Assembly: GCA_023665555.1 (NCBI GenBank) | Contig: JAMPDR010000001.1 | Span: 1-64,000 of the forward strand | DNA: 64,000 nucleotides | Direction of reading: 5' to 3' | DNA from: Ruminococcus sp. | GTDB taxonomy: Bacteria; Bacillota; Clostridia; Oscillospirales; Acutalibacteraceae | Shown here: positions 8,203-17,273 of the stretch, in pieces | Layout: each line of letters begins with the position of its first letter | How positions within the stretch are numbered: the first letter of the stretch is position 1 | Notes under the pieces: generated by a model | Databases searched by the model: none | What the model saw: the letters and a program-made list of their open reading frames with translations, nothing else | What the model was told of the DNA's origin: nothing | Position numbers and translations under genes: made by a program

Positions 8203-9042
8203 TTATTCCTCCATGATGTTAACAACAGCATTACAAAGTTCATCAACATTAAGAATATCCTTTGGCAGTTTGATACCGTCTTTAATCAGCAAGTTGGCAA
8301 GTTCAGAAGCTTCGGGAACATCAAGACCAACACGCTTAAGAGTATCAACCTGTGTGAAAACATTCTTTGGCCTTCCGTCAAGAATAATTTCTCCATCATC
8401 CATAACAATAACACGATTAGCTTGAACAGCTTCATCCATGTAGTGTGTTATAAACAAAACCGTTATACCATCGTCCTTGTTCAGCATTTTAACCGTATCC
8501 ATAACCTCTTGTCTGCCGCGCGGATCAAGCATAGCTGTTGGTTCGTCAAGAACTATACATTCGGGTTTCATTGCTATGATTCCTGCAATAGCAACTCTTT
8601 GTTTTTGTCCGCCTGAAAGTTTATGAGGTTCAAAATTTCTGAATTCATACATGCTTACTCTTTTAAGCGCATCATCAACTCGTTTTCTGATTTCCGACGG
8701 TTCAATTCCGAGGTTCTCAGGACCAAAAGCCACATCATCTTCAACTATCGTTGCAACAATCTGGTTGTCGGGATTTTGAAAAACCATTCCTACTCGCTGC
8801 CTTATATCATAAAGCCTGTCATCGTCACTTGTGTCAATGCCGTCAATATATACCTTACCTTCGTTAGGAATCTCTATTGCATTACATAGTTTTGCAAGTG
8901 TTGACTTGCCGCATCCGTTATGTCCAAGGACAGCCACAAAGTCACCCTTATTTATTGTGAGATTTATTTTATTGATAATATTATCAGGCTGTTCAGAATC
9001 ATATTTAAAAGAAACATCCGAAAATTCAATATAATTATCCAT
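8203..9042 (-). CDS. ecfA1: ECF transporter ATPase EcfA1
   Basis: This is the first ABC ATPase of the ECF module (279 residues). It has Walker A GHNGCGKST, Q-loop GMVFQNPDNQIVA, signature LSGGQKQR, Walker B CIVLDEPTAMLDP and H-loop FITHYMDE. It would pair with EcfA2 to power substrate release from S subunits. The ATG at 9042 (MDNYIEF) begins the conserved first strand. Upstream extension to 9099 runs into the methyltransferase gene and is unlikely; an ATG at 9048 cannot be excluded. Confidence 0.93.
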   Translation of the reverse strand: MDNYIEFSDVSFKYDSEQPDNIINKINLTINKGDFVAVLGHNGCGKSTLAKLCNAIEIPNEGKVYIDGIDTSDDDRLYDIRQRVGMVFQNPDNQIVATIVEDDVAFGPENLGIEPSEIRKRVDDALKRVSMYEFRNFEPHKLSGGQKQRVAIAGIIAMKPECIVLDEPTAMLDPRGRQEVMDTVKMLNKDDGITVLFITHYMDEAVQANRVIVMDDGEIILDGRPKNVFTQVDTLKRVGLDVPEASELANLLIKDGIKLPKDILNVDELCNAVVNIMEE

Positions 9043-9065
9043 TACCATCACCAAAATAAGTTTAT

Positions 9066-9932
9066 TTAATCTTTCAGCCAAATGGCAGATGCACCACATG
9101 GCAAAATCATTTTAGTTTCAGTTACAGGCAGTCCAATTTCAGATGAAGAAACATTACCGCCGAATTTCGGTTTGATAAGTGAACCGAGAATATATTCCAT
9201 AACTGATGAAGACAGTCCGGTTGTGTATGAATTAATAAGCATCATTAACGAATCTTCATTGAGAAGCTGAGTGCAAAGTTCAACAAAGCTATAAACCTCA
9301 TCTTCAAGCTTCCAAATTTCACCGCCCGGTCCTCTTCCGTATGAAGGTGGATCCATGATTATAATATCATATTTATTACCGCGTCTAATCTCACGCTGAA
9401 CAAACTTTATGCAATCATCAACAATCCATCTCACGCTTCGGTCTGCAACACCTGAAGAAACAGCGTTTTCTTTTGCCCATGAAACCATGCCTTTTGATGC
9501 ATCAACGTGAACAACACTTGCGTTCTCAGCAAGACATGCGATTGTTGCACCACCTGTATAAGCAAAAAGATTTAACACTTTAACAGGACGATTTGCTTTG
9601 CAGATCACTTCACGTGTAAAATCCCAGTTAACTGCCTGTTCGGGAAAAAGTCCGGTATGTTTAAATCCCATTGTTTTGATATTAAAGGTCAGATCCTTGT
9701 AATCTATACTCCAAAATGCAGGCATTTTACCACGTATCTCCCATGAACCGCCGCCAGACTTTGAACGGTGATAATACCCGTTAGCCTTATACCATAAAGG
9801 ATTATTTTTCGGGGTATTCCAGATAACCTGCGGATCAGGTCTGACAAGTATAATATCTCCCCATCTCTCAAGTCTTTCGCCGCATGAGCAGTCAATTAGT
9901 TCATAATTTTTCCAATCGTTTGTATTTCTCAT
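9066..9932 (-). CDS. RlmI-like class I SAM-dependent methyltransferase
   Basis: The 288-residue protein matches the Methyltrans_SAM family that includes 23S rRNA (cytosine-C5) methyltransferase RlmI, but without the N-terminal PUA domain. The SAM-binding loop is LNLFAYTGGAT near residue 120, the acidic strand end is VVHVDAS, and the catalytic region carries MDPPSYGRG. The substrate, probably an RNA, is inferred only from the family. It sits between glmM and ecfA1 in one long run of minus-strand genes; AAGGAAG precedes the ATG. Confidence 0.8.
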   Translation of the reverse strand: MRNTNDWKNYELIDCSCGERLERWGDIILVRPDPQVIWNTPKNNPLWYKANGYYHRSKSGGGSWEIRGKMPAFWSIDYKDLTFNIKTMGFKHTGLFPEQAVNWDFTREVICKANRPVKVLNLFAYTGGATIACLAENASVVHVDASKGMVSWAKENAVSSGVADRSVRWIVDDCIKFVQREIRRGNKYDIIIMDPPSYGRGPGGEIWKLEDEVYSFVELCTQLLNEDSLMMLINSYTTGLSSSVMEYILGSLIKPKFGGNVSSSEIGLPVTETKMILPCGASAIWLKD

Positions 9933-9950
9933 CTTTTCTTCCTTTATTTA

Positions 9951-11300
9951 TCAGATAAGCCTTAATTTAACAACTTCAGCAATTTCCTTTGCAAGAATCT
10001 TAATTTGATTCTCATCTTCACCCTCAAGCATAATACGAACAAGCGGTTCCGTTCCGGAAAGTCTGACAAGTACACGGCCGGTATTTCCAAGCTGTTTTTC
10101 AGCCTGTGCAATTGCATTAGCAATTTCCTTATCGTCATTAAAGCGTGCTTTACCCATTTTTGAAACGCGAACATTTACCATTGTTTGAGGATACACTCTC
10201 ATACAGGACGCAAGTTCAGAAAGTTTTTTACCGGTTTTTTTCATGATTTGAAGTATCTGAAGGGCAGTTAACTGACCATCACCTGTTGTTGCATGTTCGA
10301 GAAAAATAACGTGTCCTGATTGTTCTCCTCCGATTGAATAACCGTCTTGCAGCATTTTTTCAAGAACGTATCTATCGCCCACTTTTGTTGCAACGTAATT
10401 TATTTTATTTTCATCGCAGAATTTATTAAAGCCCATATTGGTCATAACTGTCACAACGGCAGTATTCTTATTGAGTGTGCCATTATTCTTCATAAACGAT
10501 GCGCATATGGCTATGATTTTATCACCGTCAACGAGTTCACCGTTTTCATCAACTGCCAACATTCTGTCGGCATCACCGTCAAATGCAAATCCAGCCATAA
10601 GCTTATTCTCAACAACATATTGCTGCAATCTCTCTATGTGAGTTGAGCCGCAGTCAAGATTAATGTTTATGCCATCCGGTGAAGCGGAAAGCATATCACA
10701 ATCTGCTCCGAGATCAGTGAAAAGCTTCTCGGCAGAAACAGATGCAGAACCATTCGCACAATCAAGAGCAATATGAAGACCTGAAAAATCAACGTTAACT
10801 GTTGACTTTAAATGTTCAATATAATCTTCAACTGTATGCTGACTTTTGCTGATTCTTCCAACATCTTTTCCGATTTTCATCGGAGGTCTTTCAGTTTCGT
10901 CAAGAATAATTGATTCAATTCTCTCTTCAACCTCATCAGGCAGTTTATAGCCATCAGACTTAAAAATCTTAATACCGTTATATTCACATGGGTTGTGAGA
11001 TGCTGAAATCATAACAGCAGCATCATATCCATATTCCTTCACTAGATATGCAACCGCAGGAGTCGGTACAACACCGAGCGTCATTACATCCGCGCCGACT
11101 GAGCATAGTCCGCATGCAATTGCAGATTCAAGCATATCACCTGAAATTCTTGTGTCCATACCTATAAGAACACGCGGCTTTTTTTGTGCAGTTTCTGTTA
11201 AAACCATTGCTGCCGCTTTTCCTATATTCATGGCAAGCTCACATGTTATTTCTGAATTTGCGACACCTCTGGCGCCATCCGTTCCAAACAATCTTCCCAT
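9951..11300 (-). CDS. glmM: Phosphoglucosamine mutase
   Basis: GlmM interconverts glucosamine-6-phosphate and glucosamine-1-phosphate on the way to UDP-GlcNAc and cell wall. The phosphoserine loop ISASHN places the active serine at residue 101. The metal loop DGDADR and the C-terminal phosphate-binding RLSGTEPLVR are intact, and 449 residues is the normal length. The ATG at 11300 starts the family-typical MGRLFGTDGARG; longer frames lack support. A structured leader (11,313-11,382) separates it from ruvB, hinting at separate control inside the operon. Confidence 0.96.
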   Translation of the reverse strand: MGRLFGTDGARGVANSEITCELAMNIGKAAAMVLTETAQKKPRVLIGMDTRISGDMLESAIACGLCSVGADVMTLGVVPTPAVAYLVKEYGYDAAVMISASHNPCEYNGIKIFKSDGYKLPDEVEERIESIILDETERPPMKIGKDVGRISKSQHTVEDYIEHLKSTVNVDFSGLHIALDCANGSASVSAEKLFTDLGADCDMLSASPDGININLDCGSTHIERLQQYVVENKLMAGFAFDGDADRMLAVDENGELVDGDKIIAICASFMKNNGTLNKNTAVVTVMTNMGFNKFCDENKINYVATKVGDRYVLEKMLQDGYSIGGEQSGHVIFLEHATTGDGQLTALQILQIMKKTGKKLSELASCMRVYPQTMVNVRVSKMGKARFNDDKEIANAIAQAEKQLGNTGRVLVRLSGTEPLVRIMLEGEDENQIKILAKEIAEVVKLRLI

Positions 11301-11312
11301 AATAAAACCCAA

Positions 11313-11382
11313 GCCTTTCCGGCTACAAATAAATTCATTAACAAAATTTATACATACCTCGCGTAGCCGCACAAGGTGTATA
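11313..11382 (-). promoter_or_regulatory. Structured 5' leader of glmM (copy 2 of a pseudoknot element)
   Basis: On the minus strand, stem TATACA/TGTATA encloses stem CCTTG/CGAGG and loop TGCGGCTACG. After a 22-base linker, GTAGCC (11326-11321) is complementary to GGCTAC in the loop. AGCC can alternatively pair with GGCT around GGAAA. Compared with the pgsA leader the outer stem is entirely different but still paired, and the loop A-to-G change is matched by TT-to-CC in the partner. The element begins 8 bases after the ruvB stop and ends 12 bases before the glmM ATG. Confidence 0.65.
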
Positions 11383-11389
11383 GTGAAAA

Positions 11390-12418
11390 TTAAAATAGCT
11401 GTTGCTGATTAGGCATTGCAATACCTAGGTGGTTATATCCCGCAGGAGTAACCATTCTTCCTCGCGGTGTCCTGCTTAAAAAACCAATCTGCATCAGATA
11501 AGGCTCGTATACATCTTCAATTGTTACAGATTCTTCACCGATTGCAGCGGCAATTGTATCAAGTCCCACAGGGCCTCCATTATAATTTTTTATCATTGTT
11601 GTTAAAAGAAGGCGGTCAATAGAATCAAGTCCCAGATTATCAATTTCCATTCTGCCAAGCGCCATATTAGCGGCTTCTTCCGTAATGATTCCATCAGCCA
11701 TAACCTCAGCAAAATCTCTTGCACGTTTTAGCAGTCTGTTAGCAATTCTCGGTGTTCCTCTCGAACGGGCAGCAACTTCAAGTGCACCATATTTATCTAT
11801 GCCGATGCCTAAAATTCCTGCACTTCTTGTTACGATTTGTGAAAGTTCTTCCGGTGTGTAAAGTTCAAGTCTTAAAACAACCCCGAATCTATCACGAAGA
11901 GGAGCTGAAAGCTGGCCTGCTCTTGTTGTTGCGCCAACAAGTGTGAACTTCGGCAAATCAAGACGAATCGACCTTGCTGACGGACCTTTTCCGATTATAA
12001 TGTCGAGAGCATTATCCTCCATTGCGGGATATAAAACTTCTTCAACACTTCGATTAAGGCGATGTATCTCATCGATAAACAAAACATCGCCTTCGTTTAG
12101 GTTTGTAAGCAAGGCAGCAAGATCTCCTTGCTTTTCAATTGCAGGCCCAGATGTTACTCTCAGATTTACATTCATCTCATTGGCAATTATTCCTGCCAAC
12201 GTAGTTTTACCGAGTCCGGGAGGACCATACAGCAAAACATGGTCAAGAGTTTCGCCACGCTTTTTTGCAGCTTGAATATATATATCGAGATTCTCTTTAA
12301 CTTTTTCCTGGCCGATATAGTCTGTTAATACTTTTGGTCGAAGTGAAATCTCTATATCCGAATCAAGCGGTGTATATTCAGCTGTTATATATCTGTCATC
12401 ATAATCCATCTCTGCCAT
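11390..12418 (-). CDS. ruvB: Holliday junction branch migration ATPase RuvB
   Basis: RuvB is the AAA+ motor that drives Holliday junction branch migration with RuvA. It has Walker [10 protein letters not shown], Walker [10 protein letters not shown], sensor ATTRAG, and the C-terminal winged helix ending in [13 protein letters not shown]. 342 residues is standard. It starts 3 bases after ruvA with AGGTG upstream. Confidence 0.97.
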   Translation of the reverse strand: MAEMDYDDRYITAEYTPLDSDIEISLRPKVLTDYIGQEKVKENLDIYIQAAKKRGETLDHVLLYGPPGLGKTTLAGIIANEMNVNLRVTSGPAIEKQGDLAALLTNLNEGDVLFIDEIHRLNRSVEEVLYPAMEDNALDIIIGKGPSARSIRLDLPKFTLVGATTRAGQLSAPLRDRFGVVLRLELYTPEELSQIVTRSAGILGIGIDKYGALEVAARSRGTPRIANRLLKRARDFAEVMADGIITEEAANMALGRMEIDNLGLDSIDRLLLTTMIKNYNGGPVGLDTIAAAIGEESVTIEDVYEPYLMQIGFLSRTPRGRMVTPAGYNHLGIAMPNQQQLF

Positions 12419-12421
12419 TCA

Positions 12422-13030
12422 TCACACCTGCCTTGAAAGTATTTTTAAGCCTTGCTTGATTATTTCTTCAACAGAAAGAGTCGGATCAACCTTACTTACT
12501 GCAACAGATGCTTCTGACTGAGTATACCCAAGCATTGTCAACGCGGCAATTGCTTCACTTGTGTTTGCAGAGTCATTTACTGTTGCAACTGAGTCAAGAA
12601 CATCGGCATCTTCGCCGAAAGATGAAACGGCAGACTTGGCTTTGCTTTTTAGTTCAAGTATAACTCTTTGTGCAATTTTCGGTCCAACTCCCTGGGCGCG
12701 TGTTATTGCTTTCACGTCACCTGCTGAGATACAAAGTGCAAGTTTTTCGGGAGTAAGCTCTGAAAGAATAGCCAGAGCAGCTTTCGGTCCGACTCCTGTC
12801 ACACCAATTAAAAGCTTAAACCATTCAAGTTCATATTCTGTTGAAAATCCAAATAAATCCAGTGCATCTTCGCGTACATTAAGATAAGTATAAAGAGTTA
12901 TTTTTTTTGTCTTATCAATATCTCTGAGAGTATTTGCCGATGTCAGACATCTGAAACCAACTCCTGAGCATTCTATTGCAACACTTGTTAAATCGCTGAA
13001 AATAACATTTCCCGTCAAACTATAAAACAC
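12422..13030 (-). CDS. ruvA: Holliday junction DNA-binding subunit RuvA
   Basis: RuvA forms the tetramer that holds the junction and docks RuvB. The 202-residue protein shows the N-terminal OB fold (FYSLTGNV), two helix-hairpin-helix motifs (ITGVGPKAALAILSEL-like and AQGVGPKIAQRVILEL) and the C-terminal RuvB-contact domain. The start codon is GTG, preceded by AAGGGGA. It lies 3 bases downstream of ruvC. Confidence 0.96.
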   Translation of the reverse strand: MFYSLTGNVIFSDLTSVAIECSGVGFRCLTSANTLRDIDKTKKITLYTYLNVREDALDLFGFSTEYELEWFKLLIGVTGVGPKAALAILSELTPEKLALCISAGDVKAITRAQGVGPKIAQRVILELKSKAKSAVSSFGEDADVLDSVATVNDSANTSEAIAALTMLGYTQSEASVAVSKVDPTLSVEEIIKQGLKILSRQV

Positions 13031-13033
13031 GGT

Positions 13034-13546
13034 TTAAATCCCCTTTTTTATTCTCATATTTCCCATTACCGCCGATGAGCCGCTTGTGTGAGCATGACAG
13101 ATCGCCATTGCAAGAGCATCAGCGGTATCATCAGGCTTTGGCACTTTTTCAAGCGATAAAATACGCTTTGTCATTTCCTGTATCTGCTTTTTTTCTGCTC
13201 TGCCATAGCCGACAACACTTTGCTTAACCTGAAGCGGTGTATATTCAAATACCGGAACCCTGTTTTTTTGAGCAGCAAGCATTATGACACCTCTTGCCTG
13301 ACTGACATCAATAACCGTTTTAGCATTGCTGTTGTAAAAAACCTTTTCCACAGACATAGCCACAGGTTTATGCTTTTCAATAATCGCAGTTAATTCATCA
13401 TAAATTATCTCAAGCCGCCTGTTAAACGGCATACCGCTCGGTGTTGTTATTGCTCCGAAATCAACAACATCGAAGTGGTTATTTCTGTAATCCAGAACTC
13501 CGAATCCAACAATTGCATATCCCGGATCAATTCCTAATATTATCAT
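13034..13546 (-). CDS. ruvC: Crossover junction endodeoxyribonuclease RuvC
   Basis: RuvC resolves Holliday junctions by paired nicks. The RNase-H-like fold is shown by ILGIDPGYAIVGFG (first catalytic Asp at residue 7), the glutamate in MSVEKVFY, and the C-terminal KPDDTADALAMAICHA with its metal-binding aspartates. The length of 170 residues is usual. GAGGTAG precedes the ATG. It is the first gene after a good promoter and heads the ruvCAB-glmM run. Confidence 0.96.
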   Translation of the reverse strand: MIILGIDPGYAIVGFGVLDYRNNHFDVVDFGAITTPSGMPFNRRLEIIYDELTAIIEKHKPVAMSVEKVFYNSNAKTVIDVSQARGVIMLAAQKNRVPVFEYTPLQVKQSVVGYGRAEKKQIQEMTKRILSLEKVPKPDDTADALAMAICHAHTSGSSAVMGNMRIKKGI

Positions 13547-13575
13547 TGCACACTACCTCATTATAATATTTACAT

Positions 13576-13604
13576 ATTATACCACAATTTATGCCAATGG
13601 GCAA
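13576..13604 (-). promoter_or_regulatory. Promoter of the ruvCAB operon
   Basis: Minus-strand TTGCCC (13604-13599) and TATAAT (13581-13576) are separated by 17 bases. The -10 region is part of an 8-bp inverted repeat (TATAATAT / ATATTATA) that spans 13,562-13,581. ruvC begins 30 bases downstream. Confidence 0.75.
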
Positions 13605-13628
13605 GATTTAAATACAAAATAACACAAA

Positions 13629-13674
13629 AAGCAAATTCAAAAAGATTCAACGCAAATAAAGCATTGAATCTTTT
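13629..13674 (-). terminator. Rho-independent terminator after der
   Basis: A perfect 11-bp stem (AAAAGATTCAA / TTGAATCTTTT) with a 13-base loop is followed by a T run on the minus strand, directly after the der stop codon. It separates the der transcript from the ruvC promoter. Confidence 0.88.
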
Positions 13675-13678
13675 ATTC

Positions 13679-15004
13679 TTATCTTTTATTTTCACGCTCT
13701 CTTATTACAAAGCGTGTAGGTGTACCTTCAAGACCGAAAACTTCTCTTATCTGATTATCAAGATAACGCTGATAGCTATAATGGAACAACTTAGCATCAT
13801 TCACGAAACAAACAAATGTCGGCGGTCTTGTTGATGCCTGTGTCATGTAGTATATTTTGAGGCGTTTACCCTTATCTGTAGGTGGCTGAACTCTGGTTGT
13901 TGCAGCGGCAAGAACATCATTAAGCTTACCTGTTGAAATTCGCATTGCGTTTTGTTCATCAACAAATTTAATAAGTTCAAACATCCTATCAAGACGCTGA
14001 CCTGTTTTTGCAGAAATAAAAATTATCGGTGCATATGACATGAACGAAAAATCATTCATCAATTTTTTGCGGTAGCTATCCATGGTTTTACCATCTTTTT
14101 CAATTGCATCCCATTTGTTAACAGCAATAACACATGCTTTGCCCATTTCATGCGCAATACCTGCAACTTTTGAATCCTGTTCGGTAAATCCTTCAACTGC
14201 ATCAATCATGATTACGCATACATTTGCACGCTCAACAGCCATCTTCGCCCTAATGATACTGTATTTTTCAATTTGATCATCAACTCTGCTTTTTCTACGC
14301 AAGCCTGCAGTATCAATAAATACAAAATCACCGAAACTGTTCGAAACGAAAGTATCCGTCGCGTCACGGGTCGTACCTGCAATATTCGATACAATCGCTC
14401 TCTCCTCACCTGAAATAGCATTAACAAGAGAGGATTTGCCAACATTGGGTTTTCCGATAACCGCAACTTTGATAATACCATCGTCCTCGTTATCATCTTC
14501 ACAATCGGGCAGATACTCAATTACCGCATCAAGTAGATCGCCTGTTCCGTGACCATGAATCGCCGAAACTTGAATAGGATCGCCAAGTCCGAGATTATAA
14601 AACTCATAAAACTCAGGCGGTGTTTCACCGATGGCATCACATTTGTTGACGCAAAGCACAATCGGCTTACCGCTTTTTTGAAGCATGGCAGCGACTTCTT
14701 GGTCAGTTGCCACAACACCTGCTCTTATATCCGTTACAAGAATAATAACCGATGCGCTGTCAATTGCAAGTTGAGCTTGTCTGCGCATTTGTTTTATAAT
14801 TATATCGTTTGAATACGGCTCAATACCGCCTGTATCAATAAGCAAAAAGTGCTTTGAGAGCCATTCACAATCACCGTATATTCTATCTCGTGTAACACCT
14901 GGGGTATCGTCAACAATTGAAAGACGCTGACCGACAAGTTTATTGAAAAGTGTTGATTTGCCTGTGTTTGGACGTCCTACAATTGCAACAATCGGTCTTG
15001 CCAT
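13679..15004 (-). CDS. der: Ribosome-assembly GTPase Der (EngA)
   Basis: Der is an essential double-GTPase for 50S subunit maturation. Two tandem G domains are visible: G1 GRPNTGKST and GKPNVGKSS, G3 DTGG and DTAG, G4 NKCD and NKWD, followed by the C-terminal KH-like domain ending in ERENKR. 441 residues from the ATG at 15004 matches the family. The alternative GTG at 15013 would add three residues, and GAAAGG is better spaced for 15004. It is 22 bases downstream of the DUF512 gene. Confidence 0.96.
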   Translation of the reverse strand: MARPIVAIVGRPNTGKSTLFNKLVGQRLSIVDDTPGVTRDRIYGDCEWLSKHFLLIDTGGIEPYSNDIIIKQMRRQAQLAIDSASVIILVTDIRAGVVATDQEVAAMLQKSGKPIVLCVNKCDAIGETPPEFYEFYNLGLGDPIQVSAIHGHGTGDLLDAVIEYLPDCEDDNEDDGIIKVAVIGKPNVGKSSLVNAISGEERAIVSNIAGTTRDATDTFVSNSFGDFVFIDTAGLRRKSRVDDQIEKYSIIRAKMAVERANVCVIMIDAVEGFTEQDSKVAGIAHEMGKACVIAVNKWDAIEKDGKTMDSYRKKLMNDFSFMSYAPIIFISAKTGQRLDRMFELIKFVDEQNAMRISTGKLNDVLAAATTRVQPPTDKGKRLKIYYMTQASTRPPTFVCFVNDAKLFHYSYQRYLDNQIREVFGLEGTPTRFVIRERENKR

Positions 15005-15026
15005 GTTAATCACCCTTTCTCTTTGT

Positions 15027-16331
15027 TTAATTCAATATAATATCCAAAAGTTCGTATCCGTCATTACCTACCGGCTCAATTCGAACACCTAATTCGCTTT
15101 GCGCTTGTTCAATAGACACATCATCAAGAAAAACATCCTGCTCACTGCGCAGCATTACTGACGGAATTATAAGTTTATCATTAAGGAACTTATCTTTAAG
15201 TTGATTTATCAAATCTCTTCCTGTAATAAGACCTGCTACTGTTATATTATGACCGAAAAAGTCGTTTTTGATTTCATATACATTAATATTTACATTTTGA
15301 AATCTTTCGCCAACAGCTTTGCAAAGCGTTTTCATCAGCGGATAAGCCGCTACACCTGTTGCAAGGCTAAGATTACGTTTAATTTTTTTATCTTCATCGG
15401 AAGTATTCAAAGCATCATAAAACTCACTTTCTAGGCTTTTCCAAAGTCCCACACCATTTTCAATCTGCGGATAGTCCTCATAGTATTCTTCCGATGGCAA
15501 GCGCATGTTCGCCATGAGATAAAATTCATCAGCACAAAATGCAAGTCGAGTTCCATGTTTCTCCTTAAACTTATCGCCGAAGCTATTCACTGAATCAATC
15601 ACTTGTTTTGCAGTGCACTCTGTGTAACAGGCGAGATCAGCTAATCCTTCTCTGAATTTTGTAAGACCGACAGGAACTGCGGCAATGCTTTGTATTGATG
15701 GATATAAACTTGAAAGTTCATTAAGACTGAATTCGAGTTCAGCACCGTCATTGATTCCCGGACACAAAACAAGCTGAGCATTAAGCTTAATTCCTGCCGC
15801 AGCAAATCTCTCAAGGTATTTAAGACTTTCACCGCCATTCTTGTTTTTCATCATTTTCACACGCAGTTCAGGATTCATCGTATGAACCGAAACATTAACA
15901 GGACTGATATGCATCTCAATAATTCGCTCAACATCGTGTTCAGTAAGATTCGTAAGCGTTATATAATTGCCGAATAAAAACGACATTCTTGAGTCATCAT
16001 CCTTAAAATAAAGCGATTCTCTCATACCGGACGGCAACTGGTCAATAAAGCAAAATATGCATTTATTTTTGCAGCGCATTTGCTTATCCATCAAATATGT
16101 TTCAAACTCAAGACCTATGTCTTCATCTTCTCTTTTATGAATCTTAGTTGTTTTTCTCTTTCCCTTATCGGTTGTATAAGCTACTTCAATAATGCTTTCT
16201 TTTGCATAAAACTGATAATCAAGAACATCATTAATTTCATGAGAGTTGATGCTGTTTAGGATATATCCGGCTTTAATACCTTTTTTGGCCGCAGGAGATT
16301 TTTTTTGAACCGAACTAATTGTTACAGACAC
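15027..16331 (-). CDS. DUF512 radical-SAM-like iron-sulfur protein
   Basis: The 434-residue protein has an N-terminal PDZ-like segment (PAAKKGIKAGYILNSINSHE), then a Cys-rich CKNKCIFCFIDQ motif resembling the radical SAM CxxxCxxC loop, and the C-terminal DUF512 domain. The molecular function is not established. Genes of this family commonly sit next to der in Clostridia, as here. The GTG at 16331 was preferred to the TTG at 16337 because GGAGG is seven bases upstream of the GTG. Confidence 0.88.
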   Translation of the reverse strand: MSVTISSVQKKSPAAKKGIKAGYILNSINSHEINDVLDYQFYAKESIIEVAYTTDKGKRKTTKIHKREDEDIGLEFETYLMDKQMRCKNKCIFCFIDQLPSGMRESLYFKDDDSRMSFLFGNYITLTNLTEHDVERIIEMHISPVNVSVHTMNPELRVKMMKNKNGGESLKYLERFAAAGIKLNAQLVLCPGINDGAELEFSLNELSSLYPSIQSIAAVPVGLTKFREGLADLACYTECTAKQVIDSVNSFGDKFKEKHGTRLAFCADEFYLMANMRLPSEEYYEDYPQIENGVGLWKSLESEFYDALNTSDEDKKIKRNLSLATGVAAYPLMKTLCKAVGERFQNVNINVYEIKNDFFGHNITVAGLITGRDLINQLKDKFLNDKLIIPSVMLRSEQDVFLDDVSIEQAQSELGVRIEPVGNDGYELLDIILN

Positions 16332-16361
16332 TTTCAACCCTCCAAAATTAAAGTTTCATAA

Positions 16362-16400
16362 AATTTAAAAGGCAGAGAAAGCCTGTTGCTCATCTCTACC
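16362..16400 (-). terminator. Terminator after rpmF
   Basis: The minus-strand stem GGTAGAGA / TCTCTGCC (one G-T wobble) with a 14-base loop is followed by TTTTAAATTTT. It lies between rpmF and the DUF512 gene and should end the DUF177-rpmF transcript wholly or partly. Confidence 0.75.
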
Positions 16401-16481
16401 TCTCAAAAATAAGTCCAAAGGCTTAGCCGCAAAATCAAATACTGCAAAATAATTATAAACAGCATCAGATTATTTTACGAC

Positions 16482-16667
16482 TTAATCTTCATCCATAGCT
16501 ACTACAAGCTTACCCTTGTAATGACCGCAATTTCCGCAAACTTTATGCGGAACAGTGAATTTGCCGCAATCTTTGCATCTTACAAGTGTCGGAGTTTCAA
16601 GCTTCCATACGTTTGAACGTCTTTTGTCCCTTCTTGCCTTTGATACTCTTCTCTTTGGTACTGCCAT
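16482..16667 (-). CDS. rpmF: 50S ribosomal protein L32
   Basis: The 61-residue protein begins MAVPKRRVSKARRDKRRS, the L32 signature, and carries the zinc-ribbon form with CKDCGK and CGNCGHYKG. The ATG at 16667 has AAGGAGG eight bases upstream; an in-frame start three codons earlier ignores that site. It is linked to the upstream DUF177 gene, the classic yceD-rpmF pair. Confidence 0.96.
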   Translation of the reverse strand: MAVPKRRVSKARRDKRRSNVWKLETPTLVRCKDCGKFTVPHKVCGNCGHYKGKLVVAMDED

Positions 16668-16703
16668 GACCAGCACCTCCTTATAAAAAATAATCAGTTA
16701 CAA

Positions 16704-17201
16704 TCAATCGTCCAGAAAGGAGAGCAAAGCCTCAAGTCGAGGATCAATCTCTTTCTTACATTCACAGGACGTTTCATTTAAATTTGTACCGCACATAGAA
16801 CAAATACCCTTGCAATCTTCTTTACAAAGAAACTTACTCGGCAGATACAAATAAATGTCTTCTAAGGTAAGCTGCGTTAAATTGAACTGCATATTCTCAA
16901 CAAGGATATAATCATCATTATCTTCATTGTTGAGTTCAGAAACAAGTCCATGTTCAATCGGCACATCAAAATGCTTTTTTACTTTGGCGGCGCATCTGTC
17001 GCAAGGAGCAGTAAAATCAAAACTTGCAACTGCCGAAATCGAAACGATTCCTGCTTTATTAACGATTTCTCCGCGAAGTGTCACAGGTGTTGTGAATGGA
17101 AACACACCGTTATATTCTTCACTGCTGAAATCAAAAGAACAGTTGTCAAGACTGATTTTTTCAATTCCGCCGTTAAATAAACTTTCAAGTGCTATAAACA
17201 T
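16704..17201 (-). CDS. DUF177/YceD family protein
   Basis: The 165-residue protein belongs to the YceD/DUF177 family, which is nearly always encoded before rpmF and is linked to 23S rRNA or large-subunit biogenesis. CDRCAAK at the centre and CKGICSMCGTNLNETSCEC near the C-terminus may bind zinc. GAGGTG precedes the ATG. A perfect sigma-A promoter lies 26 bases upstream. Confidence 0.88.
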   Translation of the reverse strand: MFIALESLFNGGIEKISLDNCSFDFSSEEYNGVFPFTTPVTLRGEIVNKAGIVSISAVASFDFTAPCDRCAAKVKKHFDVPIEHGLVSELNNEDNDDYILVENMQFNLTQLTLEDIYLYLPSKFLCKEDCKGICSMCGTNLNETSCECKKEIDPRLEALLSFLDD

Positions 17202-17226
17202 AACTCACCTCATAATAACGAATAAC

Positions 17227-17255
17227 ATTATATAGATTGTTAGAAGTTTTGTCAA
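17227..17255 (-). promoter_or_regulatory. Promoter of DUF177-rpmF
   Basis: Minus-strand TTGACA (17255-17250) and TATAAT (17232-17227) are separated by exactly 17 bases. This is a consensus vegetative promoter, as expected for a ribosomal protein operon. Confidence 0.9.
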
Positions 17256-17273
17256 TAACAAAAAACAAAAAAC

